From a virus: a stretch of DNA of 24,506 bases. The notes under the pieces were generated by a model. That model saw only the letters and a program-made list of their open reading frames with translations, was not told the origin of the DNA and searched no databases. The stretch is from positions 1 to 24,506 of IMG/VR virus record IMGVR_UViG_3300044712_000866; one strand, written 5' to 3'. Positions 7,395-14,853 of this stretch are shown here, piece after piece (position 1 is the stretch's first letter; each line of letters begins with the position of its first letter). Both the position numbers and the translations under genes were made by a program.

Positions 7395-7685
7395 ATGAAA
7401 ACCGAGGCATGGAAGTGTTCAATGAAGGCGCATGGAGCGTCCGACGTTGCGCTGTGCCCGGCTGACGCCAAGGCTGTCGATATGGACGACATGCACCGCC
7501 ACGCCGAAGCTGCCCGCCTTCACCTTGAGGCAAAGGCGTCACACCATATCGCCAGCGGGCAGGCAAAGGCTCAAGGTGATGGGCGGCTTGCATACCTTCA
7601 CGACCGGATGGCGGACAGCCACCGGGATGTGGCGGACTTGCACAAGAGTTGCATGGTCGAGAGCGCGCAGGGCGGGCGCTACTGA
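7395..7685 (+). CDS. His-rich helical small protein
   Basis: This 96-residue protein of unknown family has nine His (13, 34, 36, 43, 50, 51, 69, 76, 83), three Cys (8, 21, 86) and six Met. Two amphipathic helices are likely (about 29-57 and 64-88), with His spaced along them (MHRHAEAARLHLEAKASHH; YLHDRMADSHRDVADLH). Such a pattern fits metal binding or a small helical bundle. It follows the bacterioferritin-like gene by 79 bases and lies just before the tRNA and the capsid gene. A good ribosome binding region (GAAAGGCGAAAGA) stands before the ATG. A link in metal handling with the gene before it is inference from composition and position. A capsid decoration or scaffold role is also possible. 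Confidence 0.65.
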   Translation: MKTEAWKCSMKAHGASDVALCPADAKAVDMDDMHRHAEAARLHLEAKASHHIASGQAKAQGDGRLAYLHDRMADSHRDVADLHKSCMVESAQGGRY

Positions 7686-7706
7686 TTTTCGGTTGGTTCT
7701 TTGAAC

Positions 7707-7779
7707 TGCGGGAAAGGCAAGTGCCTGCGCCAGCCTCATAAGCTGGAATTGGCCGGTGCGATTCCGGCTCCCGCTACCA
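7707..7779 (+). tRNA. tRNA(CAU), initiator-like, with a short D arm
   Basis: The acceptor is TGCGGGA/TCCCGCT with six pairs and a T-T mismatch at position 1:72, followed by A73 and an encoded CCA. The anticodon arm is CCAGC-CTCATAA-GCTGG with anticodon CAT (7737-7739). The variable loop is AATTG. The T arm is GCCGG-TGCGATT-CCGGC, a perfect 5-bp stem with a 7-base loop. The unpaired 1:72 position and the CTCATAA loop are as in initiator tRNAs, but the anticodon stem lacks the GGG/CCC pairs. The stretch between acceptor and anticodon stems is only 16 bases and can form just GGC-AAGT-GCC, with no GG for the D-loop. It could be tRNA-Met, tRNA-Ile2 (needing lysidine) or a tRNA-like RNA. Confidence 0.6.
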
Positions 7780-7970
7780 CTTTCAAGTCGGAACGGACGG
7801 GCCGTAAGTGCAAGCGGCTCGACCATTGTTTACAAACGTCTCCAACGGCTCCCCAAGCCTAGAGAAACCATTGCGGGATTACCTAGACTCTCAGAGCACG
7901 GGTGACGTGTTTGAAAAAGCACGAAACTACGCCGGGTAAATCCGGTTCACTGAGAGAAAGGCAGTCCAGC
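7780..7970 (+). other. Leader between tRNA and capsid gene, no gene seen
   Basis: I see no convincing gene in these 191 bases. A weak hairpin, GGGCCG (7799-7804) with CGGCTC (7815-7820), lies near the tRNA. A second, CCGG..CCGG, lies at about 7931-7945 shortly before the capsid ribosome binding site (AGAAAGG, about 7955-7961). A GTG at 7902 would extend the capsid frame by 23 residues, but the ribosome binding site favours ATG 7971. A long leader before the major capsid gene fits a separate strong expression signal, but I cannot point to clear -35 and -10 boxes. Confidence 0.4.
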
Positions 7971-9653
7971 ATGAACAAGAAGCAACTGGCCGAACAGGCC
8001 AAGAAATCCTACGAAGTTGAGTTCGCCAAAGGCAAGGAGGCGAACGCCGAAAACCTCAAATCCCTCAAGGCGGCTTGGGACGCCGCGCAAGCTGAAGCTG
8101 ACGCGGAATCCGAAGCGCAGGTCACAGAGCAGGAGCTTTCTGACCTCATCACCAAGAGCGTGAGTGCGCAGCTTGACCCGCTTAAGGCGAAGTTCGCCAC
8201 CATCCCCGACGAGAAGGCCATCGCGGCCATCGTGTCCAAGGTCATGACCGATACGGCGGACAAGAAGAACGTCGCGGAAATCGTCACCAAGAGCGTCAAG
8301 ACTGCTCTTTCAGAGTGCAAGACCAAGAGCCGTTTCGGTTACTCGGACGACAGCAGGGAAGTGGATTACGGAAACGGCCAGCAGAGCGAAGTCAGCCGGG
8401 GCACCATCGAGGTGAAGTTCTCTGAGACTGACCCGAAGAACCTGCCACTCCACCGGAAGCAGCTTCTGAACGTTATGCTCAAGGGGCCGAAGCATATGAA
8501 CGAGGGCATCCCCGAAAGTATGGTTGCCCGTGGCGAGGAACTCGGCGTGAAGATGCTGGAATCCAGCCGCCGCACCATCCAAGAGGGTGTGGTCGGCACG
8601 AAGAGTTGGGGCGAGGGACTGAAGCACTGGGAGATGATCGAGGGGCGCAAGGCTCTGACCTCCGACGCTTCGCCCGGCAGCAACCTCAACGAGATTGAGC
8701 TTTCCTCAATCCTTCAGCGCCGGTTGTATCTCGAAACCCCGCTTGGCGCTTTGTTCCAAGCTCGTGAAATTGATATGCCGGTTGAGTCCTACCCGTTCCC
8801 GCTCCGCACCACGCTGCCGTCCTTCTGGATTGGCGGTTCCGCTGGTGTTCAGCAGAACGTGGCGACTGACCCGAGTGACCCCGGCACCGCGCAGCCGACG
8901 CTCTCCAGCAAGAAACTGATGGGTGAGACGCAGTATTCATACGAAGCTGACGAGGCCTCCATCATCCCCATCCTCGGCTTTGTCGAGGAACAGTTGGCCA
9001 AGGGCGCTGCGGTGAGCTTGGAGACCATGCTCATCAACGGTGATGCGACCGCCGACGGCGGCACGCACATGGACAATGACACCGTGAAGGCGGGCACCGG
9101 GAACGCGTTCCATCCCCCGCAGTATGCGTGGGACGGTTTTCGCAAGCTGGCGCTGGACGTGGCCACGCTCAAGGTCACGAACTCCGGCAACAAAGCCGAG
9201 TTCGCGCTGTTCGAGGCGATGGAAGCCGCGCTTGGCAAGTATGCGCTTAACCCGGATGCTCTGGTGTGGGTCGTGGGACCGCTTGGCATGCGCCGGATGA
9301 AGAGCATCCCGCAGGTTCAGACGATGTATGCGTTTGGTCCGAATGCGACCATCGTCAGCGGCAAGCTGGACAAGTTCGACGGCATCAGCGTTCTCCCGTC
9401 CGAGTGGATGCGCGAGGATGTCGCCGCTACGGGCGTCAACACCGCTGCCGGCCCGAACACGTTCGGAAGTTGTTTGCTGGTGCGGCCTGACCAGTTCCTC
9501 ATGGGGCGTCGGCGCGCGTTCACCATCGAAATCTTCCGCCAGCCGTGGACGCAGACCAACCGTATCATCGCCTCGTTCCGCCGGGCGTTCACGCCTCTCG
9601 AAACTCCGAGTGCGACCATCAAATCTGTGGCCGTCGGCTACAACTGGATCTAA
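7971..9653 (+). CDS. Major capsid protein, HK97 fold
   Basis: This 560-residue protein forms the icosahedral head. The start ATG 7971 is chosen for the AGAAAGG site nine bases upstream; the frame runs back to GTG 7902. The first 110 residues are a charged helical region (KKSYEVEFAKGKEANAENL; repeated VTKSV/ITKSV segments), like the delta (scaffold-like) domain that the prohead protease removes in HK97. The rest matches HK97-type capsid style: an E-loop region, a middle section (ETPLGALFQAREIDMPVE), a segment like the spine helix (DEASIIPILGFVEEQLAKGAAVSLE) followed by INGDATADGGTH, and a C-terminal stretch (RRRAFTIEIFRQPWTQTN). It lies downstream of protease and upstream of connectors, as expected. 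Confidence 0.88.
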   Translation: MNKKQLAEQAKKSYEVEFAKGKEANAENLKSLKAAWDAAQAEADAESEAQVTEQELSDLITKSVSAQLDPLKAKFATIPDEKAIAAIVSKVMTDTADKKNVAEIVTKSVKTALSECKTKSRFGYSDDSREVDYGNGQQSEVSRGTIEVKFSETDPKNLPLHRKQLLNVMLKGPKHMNEGIPESMVARGEELGVKMLESSRRTIQEGVVGTKSWGEGLKHWEMIEGRKALTSDASPGSNLNEIELSSILQRRLYLETPLGALFQAREIDMPVESYPFPLRTTLPSFWIGGSAGVQQNVATDPSDPGTAQPTLSSKKLMGETQYSYEADEASIIPILGFVEEQLAKGAAVSLETMLINGDATADGGTHMDNDTVKAGTGNAFHPPQYAWDGFRKLALDVATLKVTNSGNKAEFALFEAMEAALGKYALNPDALVWVVGPLGMRRMKSIPQVQTMYAFGPNATIVSGKLDKFDGISVLPSEWMREDVAATGVNTAAGPNTFGSCLLVRPDQFLMGRRRAFTIEIFRQPWTQTNRIIASFRRAFTPLETPSATIKSVAVGYNWI

Positions 9654-9664
9654 GCGAATCGCTG

Positions 9665-9698
9665 TGACAGGGCTGGTGGCTTGACGGCTGTCAGCCCT
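9665..9698 (+). terminator. Hairpin pair after the capsid gene
   Basis: Two competing stems exist: AGGGCTG (9669-9675) with CAGCCCT (9692-9698), and GACAG (9665-9669) with CTGTC (9688-9692). No T-run follows, so this is not a classic intrinsic terminator. Its place right after the capsid stop fits partial termination or mRNA end protection. Confidence 0.3.
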
Positions 9699-9727
9699 TA
9701 ACAGTAACCACGAATCAATCTTCAAAA

Positions 9728-9949
9728 ATGAATGCCAAGCTCAAATACATCGGCGAGTCCGCGAATGTTGTAGGGTTCGGGTTTCTGACCAAAGGGCAGG
9801 TGATTGAGAAGCCGGAAGAAGTGGCCATCCCGCTTTGCAAGCCGGGCGGCTGTTTCGCTCTGGTTACTGATGTCGTCGCACCCGTTGAAACTGACCCGCA
9901 ACCGACCGCGACGGAGCCGGTGAAACCGGGCAAAGCGTCCAAGAAATAA
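9728..9949 (+). CDS. Small hypothetical protein downstream of capsid
   Basis: This is a 73-residue protein. The first 50 residues look like a small beta domain (LKYIGESANVVGFGFLTKGQ, GCFALVTDVV), and the last 25 are a Pro/Thr/Lys-rich tail (PQPTATEPVKPGKASKK). Short proteins of this design after the capsid gene are often head fibre, decoration or packaging-vicinity proteins. I cannot name a family. There is no strong ribosome binding site (ATCTTCAAAAATG), so expression may depend on the capsid message. Confidence 0.6.
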   Translation: MNAKLKYIGESANVVGFGFLTKGQVIEKPEEVAIPLCKPGGCFALVTDVVAPVETDPQPTATEPVKPGKASKK

Positions 9950-9976
9950 CCTCCTTCCCAGAAAGACCAAAGACAG

Positions 9977-10480
9977 ATGAAATACTTCAAGAACATCCCA
10001 ATCGCTCTCGCGCTGTTCGCGTCTGCGGCCACGCTCTCGGCTCAGGTCGTCGTTGGCATCCCTGGAAGCTACGGCAATTACGCCTTGTCGCTCACTCCGG
10101 CGTTTACGAACTACGTGCCACCGATCAACACCGGCACCGGTCCGGGTGTCACCAACTCCGCTCAAACTGCGGTGCTCGACCTGCGGTATTCACCGGAAGT
10201 CACGCTGCAATTCGAGGCGATGGAAACCAACAGCGTGCCGGGCAATGGCACCGCAGGAACCGCCACGCTCGTTTGGACCGTTAGCGCGGATGGCGTGACA
10301 TATGAATCGACGCATGGCGGCGTGCTTGTGTTGACGTTGAGCGAGACGAACCTCGTATGTCTGACGACCAACATCACCGCGCCGTATCCGTGGTTCAAGT
10401 TCACGACCGTTCGACACGTCGGCACTAATGGCGTGAAAGACATCGCGGTGAAGGCGTTCTCTCGAATTCCGAAGAACTGA
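9977..10480 (+). CDS. Secreted beta-rich protein with Sec signal peptide in head operon
   Basis: This is a 167-residue protein. Residues 1-22 form a classic Sec signal: Lys-containing start (MKYFKN), hydrophobic core (IALALFASAATL) and an LSA cleavage site before Gln. The rest is predicted beta-rich, with Thr, Asn, Val and Gly (TATLVWTVSADGVTYES; VLVLTLSETN). The W-T-V-S-x-D-G-x-x-Y-E pattern is like beta-sandwich decoration or head-fibre proteins. A secretion signal is unexpected between capsid and connector genes. The protein could be a host-exported moron gene, or a virion protein that passes through the host envelope. It is followed by a strong hairpin at 10520-10549. Confidence 0.7.
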   Translation: MKYFKNIPIALALFASAATLSAQVVVGIPGSYGNYALSLTPAFTNYVPPINTGTGPGVTNSAQTAVLDLRYSPEVTLQFEAMETNSVPGNGTAGTATLVWTVSADGVTYESTHGGVLVLTLSETNLVCLTTNITAPYPWFKFTTVRHVGTNGVKDIAVKAFSRIPKN

Positions 10481-10519
10481 CGGGCGGCTCGCCTCTCGGC
10501 ATTTGAGACAACAACTTGA

Positions 10520-10549
10520 GGGGCGAGGCTGCTAACCCGGCTTCGCCCC
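10520..10549 (+). terminator. Strong hairpin between gene blocks
   Basis: GGGGCGAGGC (10520-10529) pairs with GCTTCGCCCC (10540-10549) over 10 bp including one G-U pair, with a 10-base loop. It is followed by GCTTGATTT, a weak T-rich end. It ends ten bases before the next ATG (10559), which has no ribosome binding site of its own, so it may act as a leaky terminator or control connector-gene translation. Confidence 0.4.
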
Positions 10550-10558
10550 GCTTGATTT

Positions 10559-11317
10559 ATGGGAAGACTCGTCAAACTCCAGTCCGGCGCATTCCGCTTT
10601 TACCCCACGAACCCTTACTGCTCGCTCACCGATGTCCTTGAGGAAATCAGGGAGTCGGAAAGCGCGGCAGCAGAGGGGAGTCAGAAGGCGAACGAACTCT
10701 TGCGCTCAATCGAGAGGGCGAGCCGGTTTGTAGACCGATGGATGGGGCGCGACTACGTGATGCACGACCTGACGGTGACGCCTTATGAGATTGACGAGGA
10801 ATCGCAGGGCTACACAAAGGACTACATTTTTCTCCCTTACTCACCGCTCATTGACCCAGCTTCCCTCATCGTTTCCATTGGCGGCAGTGCGCTCACCAAG
10901 GACACGGATTACCAAGTCATCACAGGCAGCTACGGCGACCTTTCCACGGACATTCGGCTGAAGTGTTTGAACGCGCTGGCGACATTCGCAGACGGCGGGC
11001 GCGGACCGTGGGGTATCAGCCGTGCGGACGGAAAGGTAATGCAGGTTTACGGGCTGTTTGGATATGACCAGCGCATCATCACGGATGACGACGGCAACGA
11101 GAGTTACGGCAGCACCGGCACGTATTCGGCTGAGAACATTCCCGCCGTCCCCGACCTCATCCGGCACGCTACGCGGCAGGTGGCGGCAGCGATGAGCGGG
11201 CATCTGCGACGGGAGTTCACCGATCTTAACGGCACACGCCAGAGCGTCACCAACCGGGACATAGACAAGCTGGCGATGGAAATCCTCGGCACCAAGCAGG
11301 GACTCATCAGGACATGA
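10559..11317 (+). CDS. Head-tail connector (adaptor) protein
   Basis: This 252-residue protein sits first in the connector block. The layout NPYCSLTDVLEEI, then an alpha-helical stretch with ASRFVDRWMGRDYV, then beta strands, is that of the HK97 gp6 / SPP1 gp15 adaptor family, which forms the ring under the portal. The usual family length is about 100-200 residues, so this one is long. Extra length lies in the middle (DDDGNESYGSTGTYSAEN). Its stop overlaps the next start (ATGA at 11314). The start at 10559 has no ribosome binding site, and a later start is possible, but the family-like part begins around residue 18. Confidence 0.7.
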   Translation: MGRLVKLQSGAFRFYPTNPYCSLTDVLEEIRESESAAAEGSQKANELLRSIERASRFVDRWMGRDYVMHDLTVTPYEIDEESQGYTKDYIFLPYSPLIDPASLIVSIGGSALTKDTDYQVITGSYGDLSTDIRLKCLNALATFADGGRGPWGISRADGKVMQVYGLFGYDQRIITDDDGNESYGSTGTYSAENIPAVPDLIRHATRQVAAAMSGHLRREFTDLNGTRQSVTNRDIDKLAMEILGTKQGLIRT

Positions 11318-12024
11318 CAATCAGGACGCGCAGCAACGTGACAGACGTGATGGAACTCACTGAGAGTTACCACCGGGCGCTGCGTATGCAGTTGCTTGAC
11401 CCGTCTGCGCGTCAGCGATTCGCGACGGATGTTGCGGAAGCGGGGAAAGCGCAGCTTGAGGAAGTGACCGAAAAGAACATCGACTCAACCGACCGTTGGA
11501 AGCTTTCCGGCATGGCGAGCAAGATGATGGGCAGAGGCGCTCACACGGTTGAGAAATCTTGGACGATTGGCGAGGTGACACAGGACAAAGTTTCGTGGGA
11601 GAACGACAACCCAATTTACAAGTTCTTGGACCTCGGCACCCGCGATCACGGTCCTGTCCGCGCCAAGAAGCTGTTCATCCCGCTCAACCAAGCAACTGCG
11701 CTCGCTTACCTAAACGGGACGTTGATTTGGGGCGATGGAATCGACGGTATGGTGACGCCCTACGAGGAAGAGTCGAAGCAGTGGGGCAAGAAACTAGGCA
11801 GCTACCGCAGGAAGAAAATCAAGGGCGGCGGGACGCGCAAACTTGTTTACGGCGTGGACTACATTCTCAAGGACCGCGTGCGCGGCGTCACCGCCCGGTT
11901 CATTACCCTGCAATTCCTCGACCAGTTCAAGGCGTTGCTGCGTGATGTGCTGATGCGTGGGCGTGAACGCTGGCGGCAGGAGGTCCGCAGCCAAGGATGG
12001 ATCCAACAGGGAGGTGGCGAATGA
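11314..12024 (+). CDS. Tail completion / head-closure protein, HK97 gp10-like
   Basis: This is a 236-residue protein. The central part has the recurrent HK97-gp10 pattern: an early helix (AEAGKAQLEEVTEKN), then a beta hairpin leading to FLDLGTRDHGPVRAKKLFIPL, where the family has a conserved Gly-Thr ... Gly-Pro ... Ala-Lys ... Leu. The C-terminal half is longer than usual and basic (SYRRKKIKGGGTRKL). Such proteins plug the neck and join the finished tail to the head. The gene is coupled by 4-base overlaps on both sides. A strong ribosome binding site for the next gene (GGGAGGTGG) lies in its last codons. Confidence 0.68.
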   Translation: MTIRTRSNVTDVMELTESYHRALRMQLLDPSARQRFATDVAEAGKAQLEEVTEKNIDSTDRWKLSGMASKMMGRGAHTVEKSWTIGEVTQDKVSWENDNPIYKFLDLGTRDHGPVRAKKLFIPLNQATALAYLNGTLIWGDGIDGMVTPYEEESKQWGKKLGSYRRKKIKGGGTRKLVYGVDYILKDRVRGVTARFITLQFLDQFKALLRDVLMRGRERWRQEVRSQGWIQQGGGE

Positions 12025-12500
12025 GCGCGACAGCCGATGTCATCCAAGCGGTCTATGCTCGACTTGAGGCAGGCGTTGCGACTGGCGGGCTGTTGGACGG
12101 ATGGACCTTTGAGCGTCAGCCGGTGGAAGTCATTCAAGGACTCGCGGACAAGCCATCGCTCCATGTTTCCATGCCGACGCTTGGTGAGGTTCAATCGGGG
12201 AGCAGGATGACCAAATACACCGTGCGCATCACGCTCGGCGTATCATCGCGCAAGACCGTCACGCGGGAAGGCGCGGAGAGCGTCATTGACGGTATCTCTG
12301 CTCACGCCGATGACGTGGACAAGGTGCGGGATGTTTTGGAGAAGCAGACGGACGGGCAGACGCCGGATGTGTTGCTCGGCGGGCTGCTCCTTGAACCGAT
12401 GCGTTTTGAGAACATCGAAGCGCGGATAAACGCTGACAGCTTCGGGACCGGCATGGTGCTTGTCCTGCCGCTGCGAGCCATACCAAGAGGACAACGATGA
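12021..12500 (+). CDS. Probable tail terminator / minor tail protein
   Basis: The 159-residue start at ATG 12021 is chosen because it overlaps the previous stop (ATGA) and has GGGAGGTGG about seven bases upstream; an in-frame ATG at 11997 is inside the previous gene. The protein has N-terminal helix ADVIQAVYARLEAG, then strands (YTVRITLGVSSRKT), helix and strands (GMVLVLPLRAI), the alpha/beta pattern of tail terminator proteins (lambda U-like). The call rests on this pattern and on its place between gp10-like and tail tube genes. I would not exclude a neck protein of another family. Confidence 0.5.
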   Translation: MSATADVIQAVYARLEAGVATGGLLDGWTFERQPVEVIQGLADKPSLHVSMPTLGEVQSGSRMTKYTVRITLGVSSRKTVTREGAESVIDGISAHADDVDKVRDVLEKQTDGQTPDVLLGGLLLEPMRFENIEARINADSFGTGMVLVLPLRAIPRGQR

Positions 12501-12721
12501 ATCATACCTTGCGGGCACTACTAGCCAAAGCGCCGGTTGAATTGCGTGACGCCTTCATCGATGCGCGGGCCGAACTGACCAACCCTCAAGCGCTGGCTCA
12601 GTATGACAAAGACATGGAGGACATGCTCCAAGACCGGGAGCACAAGCGCGAGACGGTTGCAACGCGCAGCAAGCATCAAAGCCCGATGACCAAGCGGGTT
12701 ACGGAGTTGCAGATTCACTGA
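12497..12721 (+). CDS. Small helical hypothetical protein
   Basis: This is a 74-residue, all-helical, charged protein (ELRDAFIDARAELTNPQALAQYDKDMEDMLQDREHKRETV). It starts in the stop of the gene before (ATGA at 12497) and is followed three bases later by the next gene. No family is recognised. Small helical proteins in this spot may help tail assembly, but that is only a guess from position. Confidence 0.55.
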   Translation: MNHTLRALLAKAPVELRDAFIDARAELTNPQALAQYDKDMEDMLQDREHKRETVATRSKHQSPMTKRVTELQIH

Positions 12722-12724
12722 TCA

Positions 12725-13486
12725 ATGGACGCTTTTGAGCAATTTCAGCAGGACATAGTTGCCATCCTCAACTCTGAGGAATGGATGGCATCGGTTCCCG
12801 TTGTCGCCTATCGCCCGCTCCGCATCAGCAGCGATGAGTCGGACACTGGCAGCGTGCTTGACGTGACCAAGCCGGAGATTGGGCAGGAAGAGTTCTGGCT
12901 CATCAAGAAGGACGGCACCTTGAGCGGGACGGGCGTGCGCGTGCCGATGCCGACGTTGAAGCTCGTCAGCAAGAATCTCAGCAAACCTCAACTTTTCATC
13001 GCCTGTCAAATCTTAGTCGCCGAACAGCCGGGTGTGAGCGAGGCACCGAACGGGTTGAACACGGCAGCGGGCGGACGACGGAGCGCGGAAGCGGTGGCGA
13101 TGAAGGTCATGGACCTGTTGCATCACCGGCATTTCGACGGGACGAACTTCCTCACCGTGGACGACAACGCCCTCGCCCCTGCCAGCGCGGTCCCGTATCT
13201 GCGCGCTTACAACGTCAACGTGTGGGCGACATTCCGCCGGTCATCGGATGAGCGCACACAACAGCCCGTCATTGATATCACGGCTGGCGTGGCAACTGTA
13301 ACCTGCCCCACGGTTGGTGCGGTCATTTACGTCACCACGGACGGTAGCACGCCAGTCAGGACGGAGCACAACCCGGCTTCCGCGCTTTACTCCGCGCCGT
13401 TCGCGGTCATCAGCGGCACACTCGTCAGGGCGGCAGCTTACAAGGCGGGCGCAATCGGTTCATCAATCAGCAACAAAACAGCGTAG
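12725..13486 (+). CDS. Tail completion-type protein with C-terminal chitobiase-C-like domain
   Basis: This is a 253-residue protein. Residues about 1-180 are an alpha/beta domain (EQFQQDIVAILNSEEWMAS, LRAYNVNVWATFRR) like neck or tail terminator proteins. Residues about 181-253 form a small Ig-like domain of the chitobiase / beta-hexosaminidase C-terminal type: ITAGVATVTCPTVGAVIYVT, TDGSTPVR, SALYSAPFAVISGTLVRAAA and a final YKAG, the usual pattern of this domain (strands, then TTDGSTP, then ...APF, then ...VRAAAYKAG). The same domain type occurs in two exported proteins at 20942 and 21772. Attached to a tail completion protein, it would be exposed on the virion and may bind sugar. The neck role is inferred from gene order. 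Confidence 0.6.
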   Translation: MDAFEQFQQDIVAILNSEEWMASVPVVAYRPLRISSDESDTGSVLDVTKPEIGQEEFWLIKKDGTLSGTGVRVPMPTLKLVSKNLSKPQLFIACQILVAEQPGVSEAPNGLNTAAGGRRSAEAVAMKVMDLLHHRHFDGTNFLTVDDNALAPASAVPYLRAYNVNVWATFRRSSDERTQQPVIDITAGVATVTCPTVGAVIYVTTDGSTPVRTEHNPASALYSAPFAVISGTLVRAAAYKAGAIGSSISNKTA

Positions 13487-13495
13487 GAGAACATT

Positions 13496-14425
13496 ATGGC
13501 ATTACCGAACATCGAATCACTGGAACTCGGACCGGCGAAATACACGCTTGGCTCTGGCGCAACCATCGCCAGCAAGAGCGGCGCAACGCTCACAACCTCG
13601 CTCTCGGACTACTCCGTGGAAGGCGAGCTTTCCGGCATGGTCCATCGTCGCCGGTTGCACTTGAAAGCGGAGGTTAGCTTCACGCCGGACGACCAGATCA
13701 CCACGAACATCATCGCCGCGCTGTTTCCGTTCCTGACGAGCGCGAGCGGCATCTCGGCGTTCATCGGATCGTCAGGAGCAGCGGTTCCGCTCAAGATCGA
13801 GACGATGGACGGCAAGAAGTTTGAGCTTCTCGACGCCTGCCTGACGAAGATGCCGGACCTGAACTTCGCCGTGAACAAGGGGTTGTTCGGCACTTGCACG
13901 TTCCGCGCCCGCCCTGCTTATGGCAAGGCTCCTGGTGCGGCGGACTCGCTCATCAAAAAGGGAACGAGCGCGTGGGTAGCGCCGACGTTTGCCAACGAGG
14001 ACTATTGTGTGGGCACCCCGACTCTGACTTGGGACACCACGACCATCGACAGCGAAGGTGATGACGGTTGGACGGCTCAGTTCAACGCCAAGACGAACGA
14101 CGTGATGGCTAACCAGAGGTTGCGTGACATCCGGTTTATGGGCTTCGAGATCATGGTCAGGGGCATCCCGACCGACGCCACGCCTGATACAGTAATCACG
14201 GCTGCGGCGTTGAACACGGATGTAGTGAACAGCGGAGAGAGCACGCGCACTATAGCCAAGCCGCTCGTCCTGACGATGGGCGGGCTTATCCTGACTATCC
14301 CGCTCGCGGCACCCGTGAGTGCTGGCTTCCGGTTCGGGGCCACCACCATCCGCAACGGCGAGATCGGGTTCGTCAGCGTCAAGAACTTCTCCGGGCCTGT
14401 CATCTGCACCATCGACAAGTCGTGA
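13496..14425 (+). CDS. Probable major tail tube protein
   Basis: This 309-residue protein has a strong ribosome binding site (TAGGAGA, overlapping the previous stop) six bases from ATG 13496. It is beta-rich with hydrophobic strands (RRRLHLKAEVSFTPDD; GLILTIPLAAPVSAGFRFG). The site, after terminator genes and before baseplate-like genes, is that of the tail tube protein that polymerises around the tape measure. The strong ribosome binding site fits a highly made protein. No single family motif was recognised, so it could also be a tail sheath or another large tail protein; there is no second large tube gene in this window. Confidence 0.6.
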   Translation: MALPNIESLELGPAKYTLGSGATIASKSGATLTTSLSDYSVEGELSGMVHRRRLHLKAEVSFTPDDQITTNIIAALFPFLTSASGISAFIGSSGAAVPLKIETMDGKKFELLDACLTKMPDLNFAVNKGLFGTCTFRARPAYGKAPGAADSLIKKGTSAWVAPTFANEDYCVGTPTLTWDTTTIDSEGDDGWTAQFNAKTNDVMANQRLRDIRFMGFEIMVRGIPTDATPDTVITAAALNTDVVNSGESTRTIAKPLVLTMGGLILTIPLAAPVSAGFRFGATTIRNGEIGFVSVKNFSGPVICTIDKS

Positions 14426-14853
14426 GGAAAATCGAGATACATCCAACCGAAGGGGCGCAAGCCCCGTTCCTCGTCGGGGATAACTCCTCAAGCCCAGTTA
14501 ACGGGCGAGGGTTCATCACCGATATTTCCCCTTCCTTCGATGCCCTCATCGAGATTGTTCCGTTGAGTCAGAGCGTCAGCCCGGCTACGTTCGACCGGGA
14601 GAACGAATCGACGCAAATCAGCGTTCGCGTTGACTACGGGTTCGACACCGAGGGAAAGCGGGATGATTTCCTGATTGATTTGCAGAGCAATGTCCCGCGC
14701 CGGGGACACGTTTACATCGGCATGGAAAGCTCGGCGTGGTGGATACCGAACGCGAAATGCCGCCCCATTCAAGCAAGCGCCATCGGTGAGGTTGCTTGCG
14801 TCGTCAACTATACCTTTGAAGGTCAGAAGATGCAGCGGAAGAAACCAGTATGA
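14422..14853 (+). CDS. Small beta-rich tail-region protein
   Basis: This 143-residue protein starts at GTG 14422, overlapping the previous stop (GTGA). It has strands (ALIEIVPLSQ, STQISVRVDYGFD, CVVNYTFEGQKMQ) and little helix. Family is unknown. The location after the tail tube gene fits a minor tail or tail-tip protein. It is coupled to the next gene by ATGA at 14850. Confidence 0.5.
   Translation: MRKIEIHPTEGAQAPFLVGDNSSSPVNGRGFITDISPSFDALIEIVPLSQSVSPATFDRENESTQISVRVDYGFDTEGKRDDFLIDLQSNVPRRGHVYIGMESSAWWIPNAKCRPIQASAIGEVACVVNYTFEGQKMQRKKPV

Noticed and set aside
7790-7870. Possible second tRNA after the tRNA(CAU)
   Set aside because: Only a short GGGCCG/CGGCTC stem is found; no anticodon and T-arm pair can be assembled.
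9681-9709. Promoter-like TTGACG after the capsid gene
   Set aside because: No acceptable -10 box at 16-18 bases; the sequence is better explained as part of a hairpin.
8937-9725. Minus-strand open frame of 262 residues opposite the capsid gene
   Set aside because: It is the antisense shadow of the major capsid gene, with Arg/His/Asp-rich composition and no ribosome binding site or domain.
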